A stretch of DNA of 64,000 bases from Neelides folsomi (Eukaryota; Arthropoda; Collembola; Neelipleona; Neelidae). Under the pieces are notes generated by a model that did no database searches, was not told the DNA's origin, and saw only the letters and a program-made list of their open reading frames with translations. The stretch lies in contig JAQGBZ010000300.1 in the NCBI GenBank assembly GCA_034687125.1, positions 1 through 64,000 on the forward strand. The letters run 5' to 3'. Shown here one piece after another: positions 11,700 through 23,132 of the stretch (positions within the stretch are counted from its first letter, which is position 1; each line of letters begins with the position of its first letter). The position numbers and the translations under genes are program-made.

Positions 11700-14547
11700 T
11701 TTAAGAGTGAAGGAACTGAAGGGAATGACGGCAGTTGAATGGAGGAGATTTGAAAGAGAGAGTTGGAGTTCCCAAATGGTGCAAGAGCGGACCTCCGGTT
11801 TTCATCTCTCCATTCAAAGACATTCACAATCTTCATAACTTCGTACGTACTTTAATATACAGACTTCTTCGTATGTACTTCGTATGGTGAATGAATGAGT
11901 TGAGGAAGGGCCGGGACGCCTCCCGGAACTTTGGCATTCCCCAAACTTTCTTTCTTCTTACTCATCTCTAATACACACACCAAATTGACTAACTTGGCTA
12001 ATAAATCCCTTGAGCTAATTACACACACTATCAAGAATACACCAACAATTACACACCTACTCAATAATAAAATAATAATAAAATATAAACGTAAATGTGT
12101 AGTACTATAAAATAAGCATATACCATTCATAAACATGGACATATGTAAACATGGGTTAATTACACGCACAATATTCTTACTTGGTAATCAATTACCATAA
12201 AGGGAATTTTAAACCATGAGATTAAATTGCGGTTCAAATCCGCTACGCTCACACACAAACACAACTTGTCATTCTCATAACACTTCCATAGTTGAACCAT
12301 TAGCTTCAACTTAATCATTTAACTCTTTTACATTACCCTATACATACCATACATATTGGTTATAAGACTCCAATGCTTATTGTTATAAGTTTTAACATAA
12401 GGTTTAATGAATGTTATAGTGGTAAATAAATGAACGACTCAAGGGAGTTTTGAACCCAAAGTTTTCATTTCTTCTCCTTTAATCAACTTTTTTTACAATT
12501 TACATGAGTTATATCTCAACTTGACGTTAACTGCATTAAATGCACCAACTTCCTGCCTTCAGAGCCATTTGGATTCTTAGCCAAATGCATTTATTGTGCA
12601 ATGGACTTAACATTTATTAAGAATTAGCTGTACAGAAACAATTCGCAAATTTTAATTTCCGCAAAGTTTTACTTATGTGCAATTTATAACTGACATTTTT
12701 AAATGTTATATTTTTTTTATATAAAACTTAGCTTTGCATGTCTAATTGTCCATGTTAATTGCATGTCTAGTCATTTTTAATTGATTTCATTGGATGTAAA
12801 ATTCTTATTGTGAGATATGTCTGATTATTTTAATTATCACATGTCAGTTGCACTTTAAATAGAGTAATTTATCTATTTAAATAATAGTACATGATATTAA
12901 GCAATGGTATATGGTACTTATTGGTACGTGATATATAAAGTTCATTTTAATTCATGACTTTGAGTTGGATTTGTATGTGTAACAGTTTGGTTAAATCCAT
13001 TCAAGTTTGATAATAAATTGGATGTTAATTTATGCAATTTTTAAATTCAAAGTTGAAAAACTTGGTTTTAATTGTGCTATTAAAGTCGACGGCTTAAAAT
13101 TACATTGCGATTACATGCTTCAATTGCATTTGCCAAGTTTTCTCTTTCATATTTTTTAGGATTGAATTTAAAAGGGATGAGTCAGGTCGTTAATCAAACC
13201 CACACGTTTCTCCTCAAATGCATACATTTAAAGAGTTAAATGACTTTTAAGTATAGGAACTTAACATAAATTAAACATTTTTTAAAGTGAGTCAAAACTC
13301 CAAACTTTCATCTTTAGGCAAAGAACATAAACCAACACTATTTTCATTTTATATTAACTAATTAATTTAATTTCATAATTGCATTTAAATAGACTTGTAT
13401 TTTATTGAGGATATTAATTTCAAACTTTATAAATATAAAGTATTTGAGAATCTGTAAAGTTCATTAACTTAAAATAATTATAATAAAGTTTAATAAAAAA
13501 ATATTGTCTGGAGTTTAAGGGTTAAAAAATATCACTTTAATAAAGAGTTATTGGAAAAAATTAAAGTAATAAGAAATCCCTTTGTTTTTGTTCTTAAGAG
13601 CAAAGTCCAAGTTGAATTGTAGAACTCATAATTTGAACGATGGCCATTATTTATCCCTTGTTTTTACATTAAGCTCTTGAGGCACTTTGTTTTTGTTATT
13701 GCCCGTCTCCACTTTCTCATAATCAGACATATGTACATAATATTTACTATATAGGTATATAATTTACTTCACCCCTCTCCAATAACAATTCTACTAAAGC
13801 TATTAAAATGTTCATATACCAATAATTGGAACCATAATTGGACATGGAAGTTCAAAGTACAGAAATATTCTAAAAACCAGACTTAATATACCTAAATATG
13901 TTGAATATATATCACACCTATAAAAATTCCTCAATATTCCATATGAAATATTTTTTTTGTTTTTTATTAGAGTTAAATTACATTTAAAATATCATTTGGA
14001 GTATGAATGCTGAAAAAATATTGTAAAGTAAACTTTTTTGTTGGATTGGAATAAATCTTAATGTAATATAAATGTACAAATGATTATTTAATTATCTCGT
14101 ATTATCATTTTCTCAGGAACTGCGTATAAAAAGTGAATGAGAAAATTGCACAGAATTTAATGGATTTGTTTTGCAGAAAGTAAGGAAGTTTAAGTAAGAG
14201 GAAAAAGAATGTGAAAACTGAATGAGTCATTCCAAAGTCCATGTGACTTTTATGTTGTCAATTGTTGAGGTCGAAGGTCTTGAAGTTCAATTCTTCATCT
14301 TACAAGGAATTGAGACGAAGTTCACATTTAATCATTTAACTCAATTGAGCCAAGGGATCTATGAATTGCATAGAAAATAAAAATGAATGTAGGTCTGAAA
14401 CTCAATTGAATTGAATTGAGAATGAATGACAAAATGCAGATGATAATTTGTCTTATATAAACCATATGCATAATATGAATATATTATTTCCAATATATAT
14501 ATTATTTGTATTAAGTTCTATTATTGGTATAATGAGAAAATGAGTGA
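11700..14547. other. AT-rich intergenic stretch
   Basis: No convincing exon is seen. The minus-strand frame at 11852-12169 has no start context, splice sites or protein-like composition. Confidence 0.45.
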
Positions 14548-14990
14548 GGGACTGTCCATAAATGAGCTCACACTTTTTTCCTGATTTTTGGAAACCTACT
14601 CCCCCCCCCACCCCCTCCCGTCACAATTTGTAACACTTTAGCCTACCCCCCCCCCCCCATGCTGAGTGCAGTGTAGAAAATAAGCAAATTTTGCTTATAT
14701 TAAATTTCCAATAATTTCCGGATATGAAAAGTATATACTTTGATTAGAGACAATTGTTGGAAAATGTTTAGAATCCTTAGATTTTTTCTTAAATTTTACT
14801 TTTTCCGTTAGAAAGATAAAAATTTAATTTTTAATAGCTTTTAAATTAAAAAGTATAGAAATTTTGTGGATTTTGACCATTTTACAAATGTGAGCTCACA
14901 CTTTGGCTAACCCCCACCCACCCTATTGTAAAACTTTGCCCTACCCTCACCCCCCCTCTTAAGCGTGAGCTCATTTATGGACAGTCCCTA
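14548..14990. mobile_element. MITE with GGGACTGTCCATAAATGAGC termini and poly-C core
   Basis: The ends are inverted repeats: AGGGACTGTCCATAAATGAG at 14548 and its complement ending at about 14990, extended on both sides by GCTCAC. The interior has no coding frame and holds several C-tracts (about 14600-14660 and 14930-14960) and repeated CTTTGGCTAAC/CTTTAGCCTAC phrases. This is the structure of a non-autonomous DNA transposon of about 440 bp. I cannot name the superfamily from sight. Confidence 0.7.
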
Positions 14991-16103
14991 AAAAGTAAAT
15001 AGTTTGGATAAGTATTGAAGGAATCATCATTTAACCTTCGGTGTCTTGAAAATGTCTTTGATTGAAACCTTGTGGTTCATTTATTCCCCACAACAAGTGA
15101 GCCGTATAAGTTAGTTGAATAAAGAATATGAAAAATTCGTATTAAGAATGTATGGCATGTAGAAATAAGTAAACGATGTTTTTCATTGTCCTGTTACTCA
15201 TATGACTCATATCCATATCACATATATTTGTAATGTATCATATTATTAATATTTATATAAAGTAGGCAAAAGACATTTAGAACTTCGAAGTTCCTCAACG
15301 TATTCTTTTTTACGAGATAATTAAAGTCCAAAGTTCATTTTAAATGAACACGCCAATGCATGGAGGATCCTCAATGACTCATGTTGAGGAAGAAGCAAAA
15401 AGATGAATTTAATTAGAGGAAAAAATCCAATTCTTTATTAATGTTAGTTAACCTCCAATTTTTAAATTGGGACTCTTAGTCAAATGTTTCAAATGTATAA
15501 CATGGTATGAATCTGCATTTAGAGACTCCCCATTAAAACTCTGAAGAAACTAACCATCTACAATATATTTAATATTGTTCAATTTACTAGATATATCCTT
15601 ATAATATAATTTAACTATATATTCATATACATAACGTACAATTTACCTATAGGTATGTATGTTACAATGTATGTTACAAAATATATATGTATTTGACAAA
15701 TTGTTCTTTATTTTAACCATTCAAATTAAAATATAAAAATATTTAACTTGTACCCAAATTACAGATAGAACATAATATAGACATAATATATAATATATTG
15801 CATAATAGATGACAATATATTACATAATATATGTATTTAAGTGAATTGTATAATGATGCTTGATGAACGTCTTTAAAAGCTTATGAAAACGAGGCTACAT
15901 GAATGAATTAAGCAAAGATAAGAATAACACGAAATTGATAAGTATTGGGAGAGGAGTTAAAAAGTGCATGTAAATAAATGTGAATTGTAATTGAGATGTT
16001 TTCGAAGTGATAATGAATTTGGGTTACTGCGTAAAACCCGGGAGAAGATCGCAAAAGACTTCTATGAAAGAGATCTCCATATAAAATACATTCAACCCAA
16101 TGC
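14991..16103. other. AT-rich intergenic stretch upstream of the PTB-adaptor gene
   Basis: No exon or repeat stands out. Microsatellite-like TA/ATAT runs occur near 15600-15830. Confidence 0.4.
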
Positions 16104-16132
16104 TTCCCCTGTACCTGTATGGTACAGGGGAA
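16104..16132. repeat. Perfect 11-bp stem palindrome upstream of promoter
   Basis: TTCCCCTGTAC (16104-16114) is followed by a 7-base spacer and its exact complement GTACAGGGGAA (16122-16132). It lies about 115 bp upstream of the predicted transcription start of the LDLRAP1-like gene, so it may be a dimeric factor-binding site or a hairpin. The stem does not extend enough for a typical pre-miRNA. Confidence 0.6.
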
Positions 16133-16216
16133 TATACATGGTGTATGGTTCTCTCTTGTATGAATCTTTTCCTTCCCATATCCCACACGTGAATTGTAAA
16201 TGTGAGCATAGGAAGG

Positions 16217-16252
16217 ATAAAAGATAGTGAAGGGATCGAAGCTGCGCTCAGT
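16217..16252 (+). promoter_or_regulatory. TATA-like box plus TCAGT initiator
   Basis: ATAAAAG (16217-16223) is followed 32 bases later by TCAGT (16248-16252), the arthropod initiator consensus. The first ATG of the LDLRAP1-like frame is 63 bases downstream of the initiator, and no other ATG lies between. Confidence 0.6.
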
Positions 16253-16266
16253 CGCTCCCAAGACGC

Positions 16267-16287
16267 AGTGAAGGCAAAACCTTCACT
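16267..16287 (+). other. 5' leader hairpin
   Basis: AGTGAAGG, a CAAAA loop and CCTTCACT form a perfect 8-bp stem beginning about 17 bases after the predicted cap site and ending 27 bases before the start codon. It could slow or regulate initiation. This is inference from base pairing only. Confidence 0.4.
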
Positions 16288-16314
16288 TCAATTATTTCTT
16301 CATACAAATACAAA

Positions 16315-18436
16315 ATGCCTCTCTTTAAAACTCTCTCAAGATCTTCAAACATCAACTTTAACAAACATTCAAGTAATTCAACACTTTTAAAGCTAATCTA
16401 ATCCTAAGATAATTTATATATTATTTGATTATATTAATAAATATTGTGTGGATTTAAATTGTGAATTGTGAAAACCAAATACCAAGGTTGATGAGAATTA
16501 AACGTAATATTATGGTAGAAATATAATTATTACTCATTATGATATACTTAAAATTTCTTGATTGAATGAAAGGTTTATAAATTTAAATATATAAGCCATA
16601 TAAGAGTATTAAAGACCTTAATTCAAATTCTTATACAAGGGTTGAATGAAGAAGAAGATTAAGTTATATACAAAAATATAACGAATAGTATCTATATATA
16701 TATATAATATAATATGGATATTAGAGAAACGCGTAATGGTAATGAGGATAGTTATTTATATTTAAAGATTCATAGTTCGTTGCCTTTCTTCTAAAGGTGA
16801 ATGTAATTAGGAAGATATTAATAGAATTTTGGCATTTCATTTACAATTTCGCTCATCAACATTATTTGAACATTTTGAGAAATTGGAGATTCGGAGAATC
16901 TTTAATGAACCAATTCAATGCTAAGACATTAAAGCAATGATTAGAATGTGAGTTGGAATTGAATGGTTGAAAGTGTAAGTGATGAAATGAAAATGAAAGT
17001 GAATTTGTACATTTTGGTGGCCCTGAGATCCCAACCATTGATGTCATATGAGAATGGAGGAGATTGATCGATCAACTCGCGCAGGCGAATCAAAACACAA
17101 AATACCAATCAGTTCCTTTTTCAATGCCAAAATTTTGACTTTGATCATTTTATGAATTGATCATTGAACTTTTATTGAAATTCATATTGGATTTTTATTC
17201 TTTGGATCTTTTTGAATTTTGATGGGATTTTTATATGCTTTTTATGATATTATGCTATTAAATATTATGAAGATTTTATTGAAGTTTTATTAAAGTTTTG
17301 TGTTTGTTGTTTTTCCAGAATTGAAGGAGAGTTGGGGTGAAATTGATGGCGCTACTTTTTTAGTTAAATATTTGGGATCTTCATTGATTGATCAACATGT
17401 GACGACTGGAAGGGGGACGAAGAGAGTTGTGGAAATGGCGAAGGCTGGGCGAAGGCGTCCAAGGCGCGTTGCATTGAACGTTTCTTCAACGGGGATTTCT
17501 CTAATGGATCCCAAAACACAAGAAATTTCCCTCCAAATATCAATTTACGAGTAAGTTCAATAATTACAATTATACAATTACAATTATACAATTACTTACA
17601 ATACCTATTATAATTACAATAATTATTTTAATTACTAACTAATTTAATCTAATTACTAACGATTATAATAATTTTAAATGCTACGCACTTTTACATTAAT
17701 TATTTTAGACTCTTAAATCATAGTCAGTTTTATTATAAAAACTCAATTGTTAATTTTTTAAATTTTTAGTATTGCACATTGTGGTACTGATGCAGAATTC
17801 CCGAATGTTTTCTCGTTTATTGCCACAAATAAGAATGATGCCAATGAGTGCTATTCATTTCTCAGCACGAAGAGAAAAATGGTAAACAAAATACCATTTT
17901 GTTTATTTAAATTTTATAAAATAAATATTTACTAACTGTCTGATAATTTACTGTCTCTTATCCGCATTTGTTTAAATTCTTCGACTTTAATTTTGTTTAT
18001 AATTTTCATTATTTGTTTAATTAAAATCTTTAATGTGATTTATTAATTTAAGTTTTTAATTTTAAATTGTATTTATTTCCAGGCCCAAGAAGCGACTCTT
18101 ACCATTGCTCACTCCTTCAACATTGCTTTTGAGCTTTGGCAAAAAGCAATGAAAACGAAAGACTCCCCGCTGAGAAATATTAAAGTACCTCCCCAATGGG
18201 TAAATATCCAAATAATTTAAATTATAATTATTGCATATTTTAATTTTAAAAATTAGTTATGAACCATTTTCAGATGGAACGTTTTTATTTTTTTATAGGA
18301 AGCGTTTGACGATTCTGAAGAAGTGAAAGAAGTTTTAGGAAATTTGGGAAGTTTGCAACTTCGGTCCTTCGGCTCCCATCGAATGAACTCCATTGGAGAA
18401 GACGAAGAGGAAACTCTTCTCATCAACCTCACTTGA
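16315..18436 (+). CDS. PTB-domain endocytic adaptor, LDLRAP1/ARH-like
   Basis: Five exons, 16315-16372, 17319-17550, 17770-17881, 18083-18199 and 18299-18436, give 218 residues. The protein is one phosphotyrosine-binding (PTB) domain with short flanks. It follows vertebrate LDLRAP1 (ARH) closely: KLKESWGEIDG at the start, FLVKYLG, and CYSFLSTKRKMAQEATLT near the end of the domain. LDLRAP1 binds NPxY tails of LDL-receptor family proteins and links them to clathrin and AP-2. The vertebrate protein is about 308 residues; here the tail after the PTB domain is only about 50 residues, acidic, and shows no LLDLE-type clathrin box. Exon 1 encodes a basic MPLFKTLSRSS leader like the ARH N-terminus. 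CED-6/GULP is the next best match but fits less well. Confidence 0.88.
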
Positions 18437-20171
18437 TTACCTTTAACATTATTTATTTATTTAATTTTCACATCGAATCTAATTTATTTTATTTATTAAT
18501 CTCGTATGAGAATATCCTTCAATTTTAATCCTATGCAAATTAGAATGTTAAGAATACCAATAATACAATATAATATAATACTATTTTCCTCTACAAGGAG
18601 CAAAGAGTCAGAAAAATGATAAATAATATATAAAATACAAATTAGAAATATATACGCAAATTAAAGATATAATAAATCCACATATGGCAAAATGGCAATG
18701 TATGGAAAAATAGGCAAAAGTTTACAAATGCGCACGAAGCTAAACATTACAAATCTCAGAAGAATTTGCTAAAACTTTACGTAATAACTTATTTAAGAAT
18801 AAAATGGTAAATTATCTTTTATATTAGATGTTTTTTAAATTGATTTGAAATCGCATGATTTTTACAATCTTTTAAATACTATTTATTGTTTAAATTTTAA
18901 CAGATTATTGAAGTTAAAAATTCAAGTTTACAGCTTCTATCTTATTTATTGTTATATTTATTTATGGTTAGTTTGCTTAAACTTAATGCTACAAAAGCAA
19001 TCATGTACAATTTTAGTTCTTATTTATTACACTTAATATTTTGTTGAATCTTGATGCGAATTAAACGAGTTTTACTATAATTTTTGGTATAAATTCATAT
19101 ATTGTATCAGCTGCATCAATAAATAATTATTAAATGTTAAAAAACAACAACAACCATTATCATATAATTTGTTCACAAACTCATAACAAAATAATTATAA
19201 TAATTATAATATAATAAATATTGATAACTTTTTCCTTTTTTGTTTTCAATTATGATTGAAAAATAGTTAAGAATAAAAGTATAATTGTAGTTAGGAATTT
19301 ATATGAAATACAGTAGTTATTTTTATTTTGTGGTTCAAAAGAGTTGAAAAGTATTTTGGCGAATAATGAAGAAATGTCTGCGTGATAAATGATGGATGGA
19401 ATTTGCCAAGATTGTGTTGAGTCTGAAGTTTGTTTGCGCCAGGTAAATTCTCCTTTAATTTCAAGGTCTTTCACGTCTCTCCGAGGTAAATAAAAAGAAA
19501 TAGCACGCAAAGAAAAAAACATTTTCCAGCCAATTCCTTCGAGGCCAAAACATTCGCACTAGTTTTTATGCGTGCAAAATTTTCAACCTCAGCCAGAATT
19601 CACTCGGCGGTGTTGTTGAGTAATAAATGAATGCAAGTAATGCAATAGGATATACCCGTGTATAATATTGATCATACATGTCTATAGTTTAAAACTCGTT
19701 AGTTCAAGTTTGTTCATTCCCTACAGGTTTATTACAAGTCTGTGAATCTTTATAAATAATATGATTATAATAATTATAACATTATTACTATTAAATACAT
19801 TATTAACAATCATTCATAAGATTGCAAGAAAATCTTAATGGAATATAATTGAAATAATTATTAAATCATATTGTAATTTTAGTTAAACTGCATAAAATAT
19901 CTATTAGGCTATTTTGAGCAATTTTCATAAGACTTAATAATTACATGGATCATTGGATCATATAATCACATTATGTAATCTTCTTTAATATTAGTCATAT
20001 CCAATTAAACTTCTTAGACCCATTAAAGTAAATTATCCATTCATTATTGTAATAAAAGAAGGGGAATAACTCCAAGTAAACTTTTATGGTTTTCTTATTT
20101 ATAGTTATTTAATAAAACATGATTGTTTTGACTGTTGAGGTCGAGATACATATTTTGTATGTATTTTGAAC
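18437..20171. other. AT-rich intergenic stretch with one weak minus-strand frame
   Basis: The only frame of note is 19522-19250 on the minus strand (90 residues, basic first half, hydrophobic end IILLFLTIF). It has an ATG, but composition is AT-driven and no splice partner is found, so I do not call it a gene. Confidence 0.3.
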
Positions 20172-20188
20172 TGTCGCGAGTCGCGACA
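20172..20188. repeat. CpG-rich palindrome TGTCGCGA-G-TCGCGACA
   Basis: A perfect 8+1+8 palindrome sits in AT-rich DNA about 540 bp upstream of the snapin start codon. CpG-rich palindromes of this kind are typical of binding sites for dimeric zinc-finger or BEN-type factors; the binding protein here is unknown. Confidence 0.5.
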
Positions 20189-20659
20189 AAAGTACAGACA
20201 TCAGACACCAAGATAGGAAAATTAAGTTAATTCAGCTAAAACATTTAGTAAATGGCAAAACTCAAAGGTTGGCTTTTGCCATTTTCATTCATATGAATTA
20301 GCTGAATTATCGTTAACGATTACAAAATTTGATTAGAATTGGATTGAGATGAATTTGCAATAATTTAATCGATAATCCTTCATTAGAATTGAAAAGTTAG
20401 AAAAATGGATTGGAAAAGTTTGCTATATGCATATAGCAGCCAAAATTCCATCAATTCAAATTTGAGACGCATTTTGAAGAACTTGAGACAAGAAGGATTA
20501 CTTTGCCCCGTTTAGAAGAGAAAAGCGGAATTTCACCGAGCGATGTTTGGGGGCGAAATAAGATCAATGAAAGTTTTGAAGAGCGAGGATGAAAGGGGCA
20601 AATTGAGACAATTGCAGATTTGAAGGAAAATAGTGCGAAAGGGAAGAGGAAAAGTCAAA

Positions 20660-20710
20660 ATGCGGATCAATTGTGAAGAATTGGACGTTTTCGTCGTTTT
20701 CGTTTGTTGA
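20660..20710 (+). CDS. Upstream ORF in snapin leader
   Basis: An ATG at 20660 opens a 16-residue frame (MRINCEELDVFVVFVC) whose TGA ends at 20710, one base before the snapin ATG at 20712. If the leader begins upstream of 20660, scanning ribosomes would meet this frame first and could reinitiate at snapin. Transcription start is not known. Confidence 0.35.
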   Translation: MRINCEELDVFVVFVC

Positions 20711-20711
20711 A

Positions 20712-21558
20712 ATGGCGAGCGACGGAGACGGGAGTCGATCCCCAATTTCCGACAACGACTCGAGGAGCGGCGGCTCGGCCGACGACTTCGATCTCACTGG
20801 GAACAACCCGACGAGGGACGCCCTGGCAGAAGGAATCGTTTCACTTTTATCACCAACTTTGAAGACTCTCGACCAAGGGGTTTTGGCTACAAAGTAATTG
20901 ATAAAAATATAAAAATTACAATTATCTTAGAAAGACAATTAACTTGTATAACATTTGGACATTTAATTTAATTAAGGGTGATTAATGTAACTAAAAATTA
21001 TATTTATGCGTTACCTGAATTTTAAAAATGATAAATAATTGATTTAGACGGAGTCAGGAAGAATTAAGTGAGCAGATTGCACTTTTGACTGATCAGCTTA
21101 AATTGATATCAGCAGAACAACATTGTCCAATTGATCTCGACGGCTACGTCAATCGGCTTGGGACAATTAAAGGGAAAATTAATGTCATCTCATCCGTCCT
21201 CCACACTGCACAGGTTCATTAATTAATTAACAATCTAATTAAACCAAACCGGTCAACAATCCAAGAAATAATTTTATTTAATTTAGTTCTCTTCCCCTTT
21301 GTCACGTTCTTAAAATAACTAAAATAATCTAATTAAATGTAATTAAATAATCTAGTTTAATTAGAGCTTAATTTAAATTTAATTTAATTATAGGAGAGAT
21401 TAAACAGAGTCCACGACCAAGCCGTAAAAGAAGCCTTAAAAAGGAAACCGTTAATCGAACCATCGCCCGTCGTCGCTTTGTCCAAAGGGAAAGAAGAGGA
21501 ATTGAACCATGAAGCGGATGGAGACGCCGTTTATCCCTCAGGGGAAGTTGAGGGATGA
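20712..21558 (+). CDS. Snapin: Snapin, BLOC-1/BORC subunit
   Basis: Three exons, 20712-20893, 21048-21213 and 21394-21558, give 170 residues (human snapin has 136). Snapin is a coiled-coil subunit of BLOC-1 and BORC, acting in lysosome positioning and synaptic-vesicle priming. The match runs through RDALAEGIVSLLSPTLKTLD, SQEELSEQIALLTDQL, and IDLDGYVNRL, to the C-terminal VYPSGE that parallels IYPPGS of the human protein. The extra length is an acidic, Ser/Gly-rich N-terminus. The last 50 bp overlap, in a different frame, the 5' end of N6AMT1 directly downstream, so the two proteins are probably read from one bicistronic transcript. A short upstream ORF ends one base before the ATG. Confidence 0.93.
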
Positions 21559-22162
21559 AGTTTACGACCCAGCCGAAGATTCTTTCCTTCTTCTAGACGT
21601 CATCGAGAAAGACGTGCCTTCAACTTTCCCCTCTTCACCTCTCCTCACCCTTGACATGTGTTGTGGGTCAGGGGTCATCGGAGTAGGGTTGGCCAATTTC
21701 CTCCCATCTTCTTCTCTCGTCCTCCTCATGGACATTTCCCCTGCTGCTGCACAATTGTCGGTTGACACTGCTAAAGAAAACTCAGCCCCCTTTACACAAG
21801 TTTTATTGTCGAATGGTCTTCATTTGCCCTTTAAACCCAATTTCACCTTTGACCTCGTTGTGTGCAATCCTCCCTACGTTCCAATTGACCCTTGCGATGA
21901 TGACGGAGTTGAACATGGAATTTTGGCAAAGTCCTGGGATGGGGGAAAAGATGGGAATGAATTCATCGACCCCTTTTTGGCCATTTTGCCTTTGCTGCTT
22001 GCACCGCACGGCTTTGCTTACCTTTTGCTCTCGGCTTGGAATCAACCCAATGAGATTCTCGTCAAACTCCCGGGTATTGGACTCAAGGGAGTCATTTTGG
22101 AAACGAGGAAGGCCGGGAGAGAAATCCTTTCCGTTATGAAAATCTCTCTGGACCAATTTTAA
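21509..22162 (+). CDS. N6AMT1: N6AMT1/HEMK2 protein methyltransferase
   Basis: An uninterrupted 217-residue frame matches HEMK2/N6AMT1 (human 214 residues), the SAM-dependent enzyme that, with TRMT112, methylates the glutamine of the GGQ motif in release factor eRF1. Visible motifs are VYDPAEDSFLLLD at residues 19-30, the SAM-binding loop DMCCGSGVIG at 49-58, an acidic MDIS that ends strand 2, and the catalytic NPPY at 120-123. The C-terminal AGREILSV matches the family. The ATG at 21509 lies inside the last snapin exon; a second in-frame ATG at 21518 is also inside it, so any full-length protein must overlap snapin. No intron and no obvious separate promoter are seen. Expression by reinitiation, leaky scanning or an internal promoter is open. 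Confidence 0.93.
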   Translation: MKRMETPFIPQGKLRDEVYDPAEDSFLLLDVIEKDVPSTFPSSPLLTLDMCCGSGVIGVGLANFLPSSSLVLLMDISPAAAQLSVDTAKENSAPFTQVLLSNGLHLPFKPNFTFDLVVCNPPYVPIDPCDDDGVEHGILAKSWDGGKDGNEFIDPFLAILPLLLAPHGFAYLLLSAWNQPNEILVKLPGIGLKGVILETRKAGREILSVMKISLDQF

Positions 22163-23132
22163 ATCCAATTTACGCTAATTTCCTAAATCCAATAACCCGC
22201 CTTCATTCATTTATAAATTATCTACTGGCCTATCAGTGTTCTAAATATTTAACAAAAGTCATATTTAATATTTGTACTAAAATCATATTTAGTTAAAATA
22301 TAAATTAGTTTTAATAATAATAAACAACTAAATTGTAATAGATTTATTTAAATATGATGGAATTCTAATGGAGTTTATTCTCTAATAAATGATCAATACT
22401 TTAAAAGATAATATGAAGCAAATGCGCTCTTAAACTTGCTAATTAAAATAATGATATTATATTAAGGGTCGAGTCAATGCATAATTATAATTAAAATTTA
22501 ATAAAATATAATAAATAAACCAATTTATATTGTAAATGTCGTGAAATGTATATTTTAGGAAAACGTATCGCTTTTTCTTGTATAGCTTTTATTTATTTAA
22601 TTAATTCATTCATTCCACATTTGGTCGACAAAATAAATAAATAAAATACTCGACAAATGGTAAATAAATAAAAAGGACAAATAAAAGTTTTCTCCTTTTA
22701 TTTTCGCTTATCAATGTGAAACTGAAGAAACGTGTCTGTGGTGTCTTGAATAAATTATCAATGAAATTACACACAACCGAGTTTCATCATGACTTAATGC
22801 ACATCGACATTTAAATTAACAACACTTAATTTAACCAATTAAACTAAGTTTTAAAAACTTCATATTTAATTCTAAGTAATTGTGTAATTACTTAATTGAA
22901 CATATTACTTTATAGAATTCAAAAACTAAATATTGAATATTTCTCTAAAGATTTTTACAAATAGAATACCGAAGACAAAAAATGAATAAATTATATAAAT
23001 ACTTTTAATATTTTATATAATAATTACAATAATTATATCATTGGACTCGTTGAAAAGAAAGTAAAATCCTCAGGGTTACTTTTAAAGAGATAAAAAGGAT
23101 AATTAAAGGAATTAAATATTTGTATCGTTAAA
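22163..23132. other. AT-rich spacer between convergent N6AMT1 and CCDC47
   Basis: This stretch contains poly(A)-type signals for both genes and no exon. Confidence 0.5.

Noticed and set aside
16104-16132. microRNA precursor
   Set aside because: The stem is only 11 bp with little further pairing outside it.
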